64,000 nt of DNA from Clostridia bacterium (lineage in GTDB: Bacteria; Bacillota; Clostridia; Lachnospirales; Cellulosilyticaceae): contig JARBUI010000001.1 of assembly GCA_029239755.1 (NCBI GenBank), forward strand, positions 124,001 to 188,000. The letters run 5' to 3'. Position 1 is the first letter of the stretch; every line of letters starts with the position of its first letter. Under the pieces are notes generated by a model. That model made no database searches. It worked only from the letters and a program-made list of their open reading frames with translations, and was not told the origin of the DNA. Below are positions 9,301-17,266 of this stretch, one piece after another. Position numbers and translations under genes: made by a program.

Positions 9301-10184
9301 AAAAGCTGATACTCTCTTTTTACGATAGGGTCATAGCTTGATTGTTCTTCTATAATTAAAAGTTTGATATCTTCTGCTACTGCCGAGACTTCTGCTCCTA
9401 TTTCACGCTGATGACTAATAACGTCATTTCTATCTTTTATTACTGATGCTATTTTTATAAAATTTGTAACATAAATCTCTTTATCTGCTTCGATGCGTTC
9501 AAGAAGAGCCTTATCATTATCCCCCGTAGAAGAACTTTTCAGATAATCTATCTGCCGATCCATTTCTGTAAATAACTTCATTACTTTATCTGTTCTTTCA
9601 AAGTCATTCAGTTCTAGAAAACGTGAAACCTCTAATCTTGCTGCTAACAGATTATTCAGAGCTTTCCCACTCCTGTATAAATGTTGCTCATTGTTATGAA
9701 TACTAGCTGTTTCTAATATCTGCAATAGACTTTTTTCAATTTCAGGTCCTTTATCTGCCAAAATATCATACAAATCAGCCTTCTCATTATTATATGTAAT
9801 TATTTTATTAAAGTCGTCTTTGTATTCCCTTGAATGGGCTAAAATACGCTCCATGTTTTTTTGTTCTTCAACACCCTGCATACCACCGTTAAGTTCAAAA
9901 ATAAATCCTTCCATCTTTTCAAATCGCGCCTTAAAAGTATCCTTATAAGATTCCTCTCCCAGCTGTATAAATTTTTCGGCGGCAAGGCGGCTCTCTAGTA
10001 AATTAGCTTGTATCCTTCCAACAAGCATTTGATTTCTAGCGATTTCTGTATACATAGAAAAAATATTATTTAATCTTGCTATCCCAAATAGCGAAAAAAC
10101 AACTGAAATCATTAGTAAGATAAGAATGACGCCAAATCCAATAGATACTTTCGTTCGCAGCTTTAAATTTTTTAATAATCTCAT
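6306..10184 (-). CDS. Hybrid sensor histidine kinase with three receiver domains
   Basis: A 1292-residue membrane sensor. In order: transmembrane helix (about 13-34), extracellular helical region (about 35-295), second helix (about 300-322), HAMP (about 322-375), GAF domain (about 385-535), glutamine/glutamate-rich coiled coil (about 540-640), HisKA with the phospho-His in NMSHELRTPLNS, ATPase domain with GTGLGLSI, then three receivers. Receivers 1 (DDHHF, LLDIGLPD) and 3 (DDDMRN, LMDIMMPEMDG) look complete. Receiver 2 keeps an Asp (MILDINTKD) but has lost the acidic pocket (GINEND), so it is probably degenerate. The operon continues with cheR, cheB and a diguanylate cyclase. Confidence 0.92.
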   Translation of the reverse strand: MRLLKNLKLRTKVSIGFGVILILLMISVVFSLFGIARLNNIFSMYTEIARNQMLVGRIQANLLESRLAAEKFIQLGEESYKDTFKARFEKMEGFIFELNGGMQGVEEQKNMERILAHSREYKDDFNKIITYNNEKADLYDILADKGPEIEKSLLQILETASIHNNEQHLYRSGKALNNLLAARLEVSRFLELNDFERTDKVMKLFTEMDRQIDYLKSSSTGDNDKALLERIEADKEIYVTNFIKIASVIKDRNDVISHQREIGAEVSAVAEDIKLLIIEEQSSYDPIVKREYQLLITKMVIVAALALLLSIIISIGIIKMVVFPVKTVTDTFRDISEGEADLEVRLKVDSKDELGEMAKFFNKFMEKLQIIMTENKNQSWLKTGQAELSEKMSGEHNIKTLSCNIICYVARYLNADIGTLYIKSDDNIYELEGGYAYKKYNEVLDRVHIGEGIVGQAILTKENILVSDVPKDYFKIRSGAGESVPKNIIVVPCIANNEVICVMEIGSFKEFTPIQQVFLAEVGEVIAISVSSLKARLKTEELLDKTLIQSEELQVQQEELRQSNEEFEEQTRALKESEERLQAQQEELRVINEELIEHSRNLEQQKSDINKKNEYLLEAQKEIQEKAEALEVANKYKTEFLANMSHELRTPLNSILVLSQLLANKKDQTPLTEKQLEFASTIHSSGSELLRLINDVLDLSKIEVGKMDVLLEPMSFKELAYDMEKSFSQISENKGLDFKIVVDKELPEFILTDAHKVKQITNNFLSNAFKFTEKGEVRLEISCKDKETISVSVSDTGIGIREDKHSIVFEAFKQSDGTISRKYGGTGLGLSITKELAKLLGGSIQLISKEGEGSTFALLLPLKSSINQETQEVSKSIQVSKDTKDMVNLENEQMHQKEIASEKEKSLLIIEDDHHFANILQELAGERGYNCTLAVNGEEGILSVKKHRPDAILLDIGLPDINGWEVIARLKEAGMTNIPIHILSGNDDTSDSSRKDGVIGYMQKPVSIEKIQQVFTQIERVAAENFKKILIVGINENDKESINEIIYKEDTKISSADTAKDAIHLLKTEEFDCMILDINTKDISGLNFLEQAAHEHLTHMPIIIYTQDQLSPEDALKLQKYVKSIIIKGKQSKERLVAEVNLFLHGLDSKNDDKKQKIIRTTLEKEESLQGRKILIVDDDMRNVFALSSILEERGMKIAVGRNGKEGLNKLKEHTDIDLVLMDIMMPEMDGYTAIREIRKDKRFSKKPIIALTAKAMKEDRQKCIEAGANDYLTKPIEIDRLISLLRVWLYK

Positions 10185-10324
10185 ATTTGCATACCTCTTT
10201 CACAGACATATATATCAAGAATCTTATCCCTGTTCACTACTGCTTTCCCATAGTACTATTATAATTTACATCACTAGTTTTCTCTACCATTTTCGTCAAT
10301 TTTCGTGTGTTTCTATATTTTACC

Positions 10325-10351
10325 AGAGCTTATTCTTTTTAAATAAGCTCT
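10325..10351 (-). terminator. Possible hairpin terminator after gshF
   Basis: A 10-bp inverted repeat (10325-10334 with 10342-10351) overlaps the gshF stop codon. The downstream run is A/T-rich but lacks a clean U-tract, so termination is uncertain. Confidence 0.35.
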
Positions 10352-12642
10352 AGTACCTTCAAAACATTTTGTGCGATATTTCTCTCAGTCCCCTTATAAG
10401 GAAAACAATGAATATGAATAGCTGGATTAAAATTTATTTCTATAATCGAATAGCTGCTCTCCTCATTCTTATAATCTTCTAACATCATATCAACACCGCA
10501 AAACTTAGCTCCTGCTGCTTTAGCTGCTTTTACCGCAATCTGCTTAAACTTACTAGGAATACTGTCAGTATAGTCAATGCTGTCTCCTCCTGTACTAATA
10601 TTAGAGTTTTCTCTAAGATATACTATCTCTAGAGCCTTAGGAATTGTGTTAAAATCCATTCCTTTTTGTTTTAAAAAGAGCTCGCTGCTTGTATCCAGCT
10701 GAATCTTCTCCAATGGTGTTTTATAACCCTTTCCCCTTAACGGATCTTTGTTTTTTGCTTCTACGAGCTCCGCTATCGTATGAATCGCATCCCCTTCTAC
10801 ATTAGCTGGTACGCGGTGAAGGATGCCGGCAACTTCATCTCCTATAACCAAAAATCTATATTCCTTACCTTGTGCAAACTCTTCAATAAGAACAGTATTA
10901 TCATGTTTAAAGCCTATCTCAAGAGCACGTTCTATATCTTCTTTAGGCGCTCCATTTGGGAAAATGCTGATACCTGTTCCAAAATTTGTTGACTTAGGTT
11001 TTACTACAATGGGAGTGTTTTCATATTTAAGAGCAGCAGTCCTAATGTTCTCTTTGATACTAAGTTCTATTCCCTTTGGTACACATACATCATGCTCTTC
11101 TAATACCTTTTTTGTAACTGTTTTATTTTCCATTATCAGCATTGTGATATAACTGTCTTTAGATGTTTTAGTAGCTTGCTTAACATACTCTACTTTATCT
11201 CTTTTTCTAAGGGCTATGAAATTATCTAGAGGATCCAGCACTTCAACTTGAATGCCTGTTTTAATGGCTTCCTTCATAAGAATCTGTGTTGAAAGTTCAA
11301 GATGCTCATATCCTTCAAGTTTATATCTATTATGATAGGCACTTTGTCTATATTCCTTCGCTAACCTAATATGTGCTGGCAAATAACCTTCTTCTTTGGC
11401 TCTCTCAGCCATCTGATAAGCATAGGTTTGTTTTGAATCAAGTACTTTTTGTCTCATTTTCTCTATAAGACTTTCTCTATCAAGACACAGTACTTCACTC
11501 ATATTTTTCACTTCATCAAGTATATTAAGAGCCCATTCTCTTTTAGTCGTTTCTTCGCCGTCTTTTATGAGGCATACATTTTCCATTCCACCTTTAGAAA
11601 TTAACTTTTGATTAAATAGGGCATCTTGCTGCCACTCTTTATAATTTGTTTCTTCTTTAAGCAATAGATAAAGCATAAAAATATGAATAAAATCTAAATC
11701 ATCTAGACTAATGCCTCCTTTTTCAAATGGATTAATATCTATACTTCTAATCTCTATATATTGAATGCCATCCTCTGTTATTGAGTTTAAAAGATCTTTG
11801 TTATCTTTTGCTTTTGGTCTGATTTGTGTATAGAGCTCTTTGTGACTTTGTATAGTGTTTTCTTTAACAAAGTCTTCTATGCTTTTAACATAGCTTTCTA
11901 CACTCGCATAATCAGGAAATAAATCAGTATGATTTTTATAACCGCATTCTCCATTACGATAAGATATGGCTCCCTCATTTGAAAAGCTGTCTCCCTTAAT
12001 AGGTATTAACCCTTTTGTACAAGTCTTAGTATAGCTGCTATGAATAATAGGCGCTGCTCCTGTAAGGTAAATAAGAAGCCATCTATATCTTAAATAGTTT
12101 CTTACTACTTTTAGATACAGACTGTCCTTAAACAACTTATACCCCATACTGGGTTTTTGGTATGCATATAACTTTTTAAATAATATATCATCAAAAGAAA
12201 AATTATAATGAATCCCTGAAATAAGCTGCTTTTTTCCGCCATATTTCTTAAATAGCTTTTCTCTGTATTCTCTAGCTTTTTTACATTCTCCGCAGTCACT
12301 ATATTTAGCAATGGGTATATGCTCATCTTCTGGTATATCACAGGGCATAGACTGTGGCCATAAATATTCATCACCTATTTCAAGCGCTGTAATATCATAA
12401 AGTGCATTTATAAAATCATAAGTTTCCTTAGTTGTTTTAAGTGCAGGGGTAATAAGCTCTACTTGACTTTCTGAAAAGTCTGTAGTGATGTAGGGGTTTA
12501 ACAACTTATCACCAAATACTTCCGGATGATTCGTAACAGCCAGTTTTCCATCCCTATTTATGCGAAGAGCTTCTCTTTCTATCCCAAACCTCCCGCTTAA
12601 GAGTTCTTCCTTATCAAATAGTTCTCTAAATAAATCAAGCAT
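10339..12642 (-). CDS. gshF: Bifunctional glutamate-cysteine ligase / glutathione synthetase
   Basis: Makes glutathione from glutamate, cysteine and glycine in one polypeptide. The N-terminal part (about 1-450) is a GshA-type ligase with GRFGIEREALR and the SFSNEGAISYRN segment. The C-terminal part (about 480-767) is an ATP-grasp domain with VVKPKSTNFGTGI and the late FCGVDMM and IIEINFNPAIH motifs. The ATG at 12642, preceded by GGAAGGAG, is chosen over an in-frame upstream ATG at 12687; about 767 residues is normal for GshF. The start overlaps the MATE gene stop by 8 nt, so marR, MATE and gshF look like one operon linked to oxidative or toxic stress. Confidence 0.95.
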   Translation of the reverse strand: MLDLFRELFDKEELLSGRFGIEREALRINRDGKLAVTNHPEVFGDKLLNPYITTDFSESQVELITPALKTTKETYDFINALYDITALEIGDEYLWPQSMPCDIPEDEHIPIAKYSDCGECKKAREYREKLFKKYGGKKQLISGIHYNFSFDDILFKKLYAYQKPSMGYKLFKDSLYLKVVRNYLRYRWLLIYLTGAAPIIHSSYTKTCTKGLIPIKGDSFSNEGAISYRNGECGYKNHTDLFPDYASVESYVKSIEDFVKENTIQSHKELYTQIRPKAKDNKDLLNSITEDGIQYIEIRSIDINPFEKGGISLDDLDFIHIFMLYLLLKEETNYKEWQQDALFNQKLISKGGMENVCLIKDGEETTKREWALNILDEVKNMSEVLCLDRESLIEKMRQKVLDSKQTYAYQMAERAKEEGYLPAHIRLAKEYRQSAYHNRYKLEGYEHLELSTQILMKEAIKTGIQVEVLDPLDNFIALRKRDKVEYVKQATKTSKDSYITMLIMENKTVTKKVLEEHDVCVPKGIELSIKENIRTAALKYENTPIVVKPKSTNFGTGISIFPNGAPKEDIERALEIGFKHDNTVLIEEFAQGKEYRFLVIGDEVAGILHRVPANVEGDAIHTIAELVEAKNKDPLRGKGYKTPLEKIQLDTSSELFLKQKGMDFNTIPKALEIVYLRENSNISTGGDSIDYTDSIPSKFKQIAVKAAKAAGAKFCGVDMMLEDYKNEESSYSIIEINFNPAIHIHCFPYKGTERNIAQNVLKVLELI

Positions 12643-13954
12643 TCTTATACTCCTTCCGAACTTTAAAGTTATACACCAGATAGGCAATACTGCCTTTTAA
12701 AATACTTGAAACAGCAATACTTAACCATATACCATTCACTCCCCAAAAGAGTATAAACAGCATAGCAAGCGGTATACGCAAGATGGTAAAAACAATGCTG
12801 ATGGCAGCTGGTATTTTAGGCATACCAAGGCCCGTAAAGACTCCGTTTGAAATCATTTCTATATTACCGAATATTTGTGCCATACCTACGATGCGAAGAT
12901 AGCTGCTTACAATTACAATGGTATTTTGCTCTTTGACAAATATCCTAGCCAGCTGCGCCGGCATTACAAAAAACAAAAAAGCTGCCAGTAAGGAATATAC
13001 CGTTCCTATTACAAGTGCTGTCCTATATCCCTTATGAATACGATGATATTTTTTAGCACCGTAGTTTTGACCTGTGAAACTAGCTACGGCTCCGTTTAAT
13101 CCCCCTACTACCATAAAACTGATAGATTCTATTTGAAATCCAATCTTTTGAGCTGCTATAGCATCTGAACCAAATCTTGCTATCATTCTAGCTAAAATAA
13201 TCCCCACCAGAGTGAACAGAATTCTTTGGACCGCCATTGGAAACCCCAAGTATATGACTTCTTTTACCATTTTATATTTAATACCCATCTTGCTTTGATA
13301 TCTAAAAAGATTCTCTCCTTTGATATTAAACAAAGCAAACATGACCATATTAGCAATGAGGGTAGCAATCCCTGCCCCTAATATCCCTAACTTAAAACTA
13401 TAGATAAGCAAGGGATCCAAAATAATATTCATTACTACACCTAATGCGTTAATCTTAAAGGCTCCTTTTGTATTCCCAAAGCTTCCTAATACCCTTGTGT
13501 AGAACATATTAAAAAAAGAGAAAAATAAAATAGGTATATTAATAAGCAGATAAATATAAGCATTTCTTTCCACATCTGCATGATTTAGTTTTAAAAAATC
13601 TATAAAAACTTTTCCAAATAATAGGAGTATCATGCCATATAACAAGCTTATGGCTAAGTTTAGCATAAGTCCAGCGTTCATATAGGCTGTTACCCCTTGC
13701 TCATCCTTATTCCCAGCAGCATGGGCTATCTTTATGCCTGCTCCTGTGATGACAAGTGCATTAATTGCATAGCCTAAAGTTATAAAGAATCCCGATGAAC
13801 CAATACTAGCTACCGCATGACTGCCTAAACGCCCCACCCACATCATATCCACAAGATTATAGGTTAGCTGTAAAAAGGAACTTCCCATAATTGGCAATGC
13901 AAGAGCAATAATGACCTTAATAATGCTTCCTTCAGTTAAGTCAATCTTCTTCAT
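12635..13954 (-). CDS. MATE family multidrug exporter
   Basis: A 439-residue membrane protein with about 12 predicted hydrophobic helices in two halves. Characteristic MATE segments are ALPIMGSSFLQLTYNLVDMMWVGRLG near the N-terminus and GSDAIAAQKIGFQIES in the middle. It exports cationic drugs or metabolites using an ion gradient. The start overlaps the marR stop by 4 nt (ATGA), so the two are coupled, and MarR is the probable repressor. Confidence 0.92.
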   Translation of the reverse strand: MKKIDLTEGSIIKVIIALALPIMGSSFLQLTYNLVDMMWVGRLGSHAVASIGSSGFFITLGYAINALVITGAGIKIAHAAGNKDEQGVTAYMNAGLMLNLAISLLYGMILLLFGKVFIDFLKLNHADVERNAYIYLLINIPILFFSFFNMFYTRVLGSFGNTKGAFKINALGVVMNIILDPLLIYSFKLGILGAGIATLIANMVMFALFNIKGENLFRYQSKMGIKYKMVKEVIYLGFPMAVQRILFTLVGIILARMIARFGSDAIAAQKIGFQIESISFMVVGGLNGAVASFTGQNYGAKKYHRIHKGYRTALVIGTVYSLLAAFLFFVMPAQLARIFVKEQNTIVIVSSYLRIVGMAQIFGNIEMISNGVFTGLGMPKIPAAISIVFTILRIPLAMLFILFWGVNGIWLSIAVSSILKGSIAYLVYNFKVRKEYKNA

Positions 13955-14397
13955 TCATTATGCTCCTTATAGGCTTTTAATGCCTCCGTAAATAGGGTAA
14001 AACTCTCAATAACCTGTTCTCTCTTTTCTTCAGGAACAAGTTCAAATATTTCAGTATAATAATCATTACATTTGTTTTCAATAGTCTCATAAAGCTTGTG
14101 TCCTTTATCCGTAAGTGTCAAGCTTACATATCGCCTGTCTGAACAATTGGTAATTCTATCTATCAAACCCGCTTCAACCATTCTATTTGCTGTCCTGCTA
14201 AGTGTACTTGAGTCTATCCCTAAAGCATCAGCAAGATTAACTATACACACTTCTTTTGTCTTCCCAAGCTCTGCAAGGATTTGAGCCTGAGCTAAAGTAA
14301 TTCCGCAGCAGCCGACTTCTTCCTTCATTCTCCAACTCATATCATATTCTAATTGATTTATTTTTTCTCTTAATAATTTTACCTTTTTTAAATCCAT
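13951..14397 (-). CDS. MarR family transcriptional regulator
   Basis: A 148-residue winged-helix regulator. The helix-turn-helix is about residues 45-80 (LADALGIDSSTLSRTANRMVEAGLI) and the wing follows (CSDRRYVSLTLTDKG). A CC pair at residues 29-30 (EEVGCCGITLAQ) could be a redox switch, as in some MarR members; this is inference. ATG 14397 has GGAG 6 nt upstream. Its own promoter (14483-14510) is overlaid by two direct repeats, a likely autoregulatory operator. Confidence 0.93.
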   Translation of the reverse strand: MDLKKVKLLREKINQLEYDMSWRMKEEVGCCGITLAQAQILAELGKTKEVCIVNLADALGIDSSTLSRTANRMVEAGLIDRITNCSDRRYVSLTLTDKGHKLYETIENKCNDYYTEIFELVPEEKREQVIESFTLFTEALKAYKEHNE

Positions 14398-14451
14398 TGG
14401 CTTCTCCTTTCCTACTCTTTTATTCTAAGTAGATAGTTTCTGCTTATTTAA

Positions 14452-14510
14452 TTGTTTTATACAATAGTTGTATCATGCATCTATTGTATCATGCATCTCT
14501 TTTTTGTCAA
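14452..14510 (-). promoter_or_regulatory. Promoter and candidate MarR operator
   Basis: On the minus strand TTGACA (plus 14505-14510) and TACAAT (14483-14488) are 16 nt apart. A 15-bp direct repeat (14468-14482 and 14484-14498) overlaps the -10 region and each copy contains the palindrome ATGCAT. An imperfect palindrome TTGT-N5-ACAA, the usual MarR style, lies just downstream near 14452-14464. Which of these MarR binds cannot be decided by reading. Confidence 0.6.
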
Positions 14511-14589
14511 TGAACAATTAAGCATTGAATGTAAGATTATTTTATTGTATAATAAAATCTCAAGATGGAAACAATTAACTTTATCTTGC

Positions 14590-14662
14590 TGGGATGTGGC
14601 TCAGGTGGTAGAGCGCTTGTCTGGGGGGCAAGAGGTCGCGGGTTCGAGTCCCGTCATTCCAA
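14590..14662 (+). tRNA. tRNA-Pro (anticodon GGG)
   Basis: Full cloverleaf: 7-bp acceptor TGGGATG/CATTCCA, D arm GCTC...GAGC, anticodon stem CTTGT/GCAAG with loop CTGGGGG (anticodon GGG), T arm CGGGTTCGAGTCCCG. The 3' CCA is not encoded (CT follows the discriminator A). A hairpin terminator follows. Confidence 0.95.
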
Positions 14663-14671
14663 CTAAATAAT

Positions 14672-14723
14672 AAAACGCTATATACATTGAGATGTTCCTG
14701 ATCCCAATACATATAGCGTTTTT
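14672..14723 (+). terminator. Terminator after tRNA-Pro
   Basis: Long inverted repeat with arms AAAACGCTATAT (14672-14683) and ATATAGCGTTTTT (14711-14723), ending in a T-run on the plus strand. Confidence 0.8.
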
Positions 14724-14766
14724 GCATTTTCACAATAATTTTCTATTGCCGCATCCGACGGATTTG

Positions 14767-15009
14767 TTAATCCCTAATCTTCTCAATGATTTTAATAACA
14801 TCTTTTGGTTTTAAAACCTTTCCAAAAGAAACAACCTTTTCATCAATAACCAGTGCTGGAGTACTCATAACCCCATAAGCCGTAATATCTTTAAAATCTG
14901 TTACTTTAACGATTTCCGCCTCCATATTCATTTCTTTTAAAGCCATCTCAGTGTTTTCTTTTAAAGTAATACAATTTTTACACCCTGACCCTAAAATCTT
15001 AATTACCAT
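14767..15009 (-). CDS. Small thioredoxin-like redox protein
   Basis: An 80-residue protein of the 'redox-active disulfide protein' type. It has a thioredoxin fold with the active site GCKNC near residue 9-13 and the cis-proline segment MSTPALVIDEKVV. It sits 25 nt after the permease gene and under the same ArsR-controlled promoter, so it may supply electrons for, or sense, the substrate of that permease (inference). AGGAGG precedes ATG 15009. Confidence 0.9.
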   Translation of the reverse strand: MVIKILGSGCKNCITLKENTEMALKEMNMEAEIVKVTDFKDITAYGVMSTPALVIDEKVVSFGKVLKPKDVIKIIEKIRD

Positions 15010-15034
15010 AGTGAATCCCTCCTAAAAATTATAT

Positions 15035-16039
15035 TTAAAAACCTAAATACCCAAAAGCATTAAAGGAGTATCCAATAATAAGAATTCCAGTTGTTACAAT
15101 CCCTGCAAATATTAAAAGCAGGTTTATTTTAACTACTTTTTTCAGCATAATCATAGATGGAAGCGACAATGCCGTAACAGCCATCATAAAGGAGAGTGCT
15201 GTCCCAATTCCTACTCCTTTTAAAACCAAAGCTTCTGCGATAGGCAATGTTCCAAAAATGTCCGCATACATTGGAACGCCAACAAAGGTAGCTAGCAGAA
15301 CAGAATACCATTTATCCTCACCTAGCACTGCCGCTATCACTGGCTCTGGAATCCAGTTATGGATGGCAGCACCTATTCCTACCCCTATCAAAATGTATAA
15401 CCAAACCTTTTTTATAATATTTAACACTTGATCTTTAGAAAAGTCTATCCTGTCCCTAGTTGTTAACTCTTCCTGTTCAACTTCAAGTACTTTATTGCTG
15501 AAAACGAACGACTCCACATACTTTTCAAGTTTTAACTTGCTAATAATAGTGCCTCCAATAACTGCAAGTATAATGCCTACCACAACATAGGCTAGTGCGA
15601 TCTTCCAGTTAAATATACTAGCGAGCAGTATAACAGATGCCAAATCAACTAAAGGTGAGGATATTAAAAATGAAAATGTAACACCAATTGGCAGCCCTGC
15701 ACTTGTAAATCCTATAAAGAGCGGAATGGATGAACAGGAGCAGAAAGGTGTCACGGTTCCTAAAAGTGCCCCTAGTATATTTGCCGAAATACCATTAAAC
15801 CTGCCTAGAATTTTTTTAGTTCTCTCCGGCGGAAAAAAGCTTTGTATATATGAAATTCCAAATATCAACACTGATAGCAATATAAATATCTTTACAACAT
15901 CATAAATAAAGAAGTGGATACTTCCTCCAAGCCTGCTCTCTGCATCTAATCTAAATACATATTTTACAAGCAATGCGACTAAGTTACTTAGCCACTCCAT
16001 CTTTAGTAATTGACTGTTTAGCCATTCAAATAATGACAA
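15035..16039 (-). CDS. ArsP/YraQ-type permease
   Basis: A 334-residue integral membrane protein with about 8-10 hydrophobic segments. It carries the cysteine motif TPFCSCSSIPLF characteristic of the permease family that includes organoarsenical exporter ArsP. A second conserved segment is GVPMYADIFGTLPIAEAL. It starts at TTG 16039 behind a strong GGGGGTG site. The context of an ArsR regulator upstream and a small thioredoxin downstream fits export of a thiol-reactive metalloid or related compound; the exact substrate is not shown. Confidence 0.88.
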   Translation of the reverse strand: MSLFEWLNSQLLKMEWLSNLVALLVKYVFRLDAESRLGGSIHFFIYDVVKIFILLSVLIFGISYIQSFFPPERTKKILGRFNGISANILGALLGTVTPFCSCSSIPLFIGFTSAGLPIGVTFSFLISSPLVDLASVILLASIFNWKIALAYVVVGIILAVIGGTIISKLKLEKYVESFVFSNKVLEVEQEELTTRDRIDFSKDQVLNIIKKVWLYILIGVGIGAAIHNWIPEPVIAAVLGEDKWYSVLLATFVGVPMYADIFGTLPIAEALVLKGVGIGTALSFMMAVTALSLPSMIMLKKVVKINLLLIFAGIVTTGILIIGYSFNAFGYLGF

Positions 16040-16064
16040 AAAATCACCCCCTCATATCTTGCTT

Positions 16065-16361
16065 TTATTGACTATATTCAGTGACCTTTACACCAATATC
16101 TCTGAACCAGTTGACTAGTAAATCTACTCTACTTTTAGCAATAGAGTATTTCATCCAAACACCATCTCGTCTGCTGATTACTAAACCACTTTCACATAAT
16201 ATTTTCATGTGGTAGGAAAGAGTAGGCTGTGTTATGTTGAACTCTTCGAGTATCTTACAAGCACAAAGTTCCCCTTCCGAAAGCAAATCAAAAATTTTCA
16301 CTCTCGTTTCATCCGACAGCGCTTTCATAAGCAGCGCATATTCTGCATAACCTTTATCCAT
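16065..16361 (-). CDS. ArsR/SmtB family repressor
   Basis: A winged-helix regulator of 98 residues. The HTH region is LCACKILEEFNITQPTLSYHMKILCESGLV. The CAC pair at the start of helix alpha-3 is a candidate metalloid-binding site as in ArsR-type sensors (ELCAC). ATG 16361 is preferred over the ATG at 16370, which abuts the AAGG ribosome site. It heads the arsR-permease-thioredoxin operon, and its promoter lies inside a large inverted repeat. Confidence 0.92.
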   Translation of the reverse strand: MDKGYAEYALLMKALSDETRVKIFDLLSEGELCACKILEEFNITQPTLSYHMKILCESGLVISRRDGVWMKYSIAKSRVDLLVNWFRDIGVKVTEYSQ

Positions 16362-16397
16362 TGTATTCATCCTTTCTTAGACTACAGTTCACACATA

Positions 16398-16444
16398 GAC
16401 AATCATCTATATCCAGTATATTCCTAGACATAGATAATTGTCAA
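16398..16444 (-). promoter_or_regulatory. arsR promoter embedded in a 19-bp inverted-repeat operator
   Basis: Minus-strand TTGACA (plus 16439-16444) and TATACT (16415-16420) are 18 nt apart. Both lie in an inverted repeat with arms 16398-16416 and 16424-16442 (19 bp, 3 mismatches, 7-bp spacer). This is an ideal position for repression by the adjacent ArsR protein. Confidence 0.8.
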
Positions 16445-16602
16445 TACCCTTTTTTATCCAGTTCACTTCCAACTTTAAAACCTCATACTGTTCAATATTC
16501 CTCTGTAAAAATAAAAAAGCAACAGATTATATACCTTTTTCGGGTAAAGATCCATTGCTCTTATTTCTATAGGCCTACGGCCTAACAAAAGTATCTTTTT
16601 AG

Positions 16603-16782
16603 TTATTTTGCAAACTTAATAGCATAATACAAATACATTACTTCCCAATAAAATTTATCTATTGGGACACTGTTTGTTGTATATAGTCTATATAATTCCA
16701 GCAGCATATTGTATAAAGAACTTTTAGGAATGTAAACACTATCCTCGACTATGGAACGTATAAATAGATCAATCATCTGCAT
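16603..16782 (-). CDS. Hypothetical protein, 59 residues
   Basis: A small reading frame starting at ATG 16782, with AGAGGTG 6 nt upstream. The product is rich in aromatic residues and hydrophobic helices (MLLELYRLY, YWEVMYLYYAIKF). It has no recognised family. It lies alone between the arsR promoter and the zinc-ribbon gene. The good ribosome site supports it, but expression is unproven. Confidence 0.5.
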   Translation of the reverse strand: MQMIDLFIRSIVEDSVYIPKSSLYNMLLELYRLYTTNSVPIDKFYWEVMYLYYAIKFAK

Positions 16783-16867
16783 GAATGGCACCTCTAATCT
16801 ATTCTCTTTACTAATATGTATTACATCTTACCATTGTCCTATTCTCATTTCATAAGATAAGCCAAAA

Positions 16868-16900
16868 GCTCTCATCCGCTTAACAGATGAGAGCTTTTAT
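16868..16900 (-). terminator. Bidirectional hairpin terminator
   Basis: Arms AAAAGCTCTCATC and GATGAGAGCTTTT flank a 9-nt loop just after the stop of the zinc-ribbon gene. Either strand has a short T-run. Confidence 0.8.
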
Positions 16901-16904
16901 TGTT

Positions 16905-17183
16905 TTATGATTCAAGTTTAATCTTTGATACTTTATGACAAGAACTGCATAAATAGTTTGCACCATCTGCCATTACTTCTTGTATCTCCATAAATTCTCC
17001 GCAGTGTGGGCATGGCCTATAGCGCTTAAGTCCATAAGGCAAAGCCCCTGTTTTATCATTGGATAAACGTTTTTTATCAGCTGTTACTTTATCAAATTCT
17101 TCCATACGCTTTGACACGTCTTCTGCTGCAAATTGTTTTTCAGAAACTTTTTCGAAATCCTGCATTCTTTTTTCAATGCTCAT
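16905..17183 (-). CDS. Zinc-ribbon protein, 92 residues
   Basis: The N-terminal half is charged and helical, with an imperfect repeat (RMQDFEKVSEKQ and RMEEFDKVTADK). The C-terminal half carries two CxxC knuckles, CPHCGEF and CSSCHKV, forming one zinc ribbon. The function is unknown; DNA or RNA contact or an adaptor role would be usual for such ribbons. ATG 17183 follows GGAGGAG. A single-gene unit with its own terminator. Confidence 0.75.
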   Translation of the reverse strand: MSIEKRMQDFEKVSEKQFAAEDVSKRMEEFDKVTADKKRLSNDKTGALPYGLKRYRPCPHCGEFMEIQEVMADGANYLCSSCHKVSKIKLES

Positions 17184-17266
17184 AACTGCTCCTCCTGTAT
17201 CCTATAACCGTGAGAGTTCAAATTCTTTTTACATTATAGCATACATTTACACGTTATAAATAGGAT

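Noticed and set aside
14452-14670. 72-residue plus-strand ORF ending in the tRNA-Pro
   Set aside because: It overlaps the marR operator and the whole tRNA, so it is spurious.
14767-16444. Canonical arsenic resistance operon
   Set aside because: No arsenate reductase, ArsA or ArsB/Acr3 is present; only the regulator, an ArsP-type permease and a thioredoxin, so the substrate is left open.
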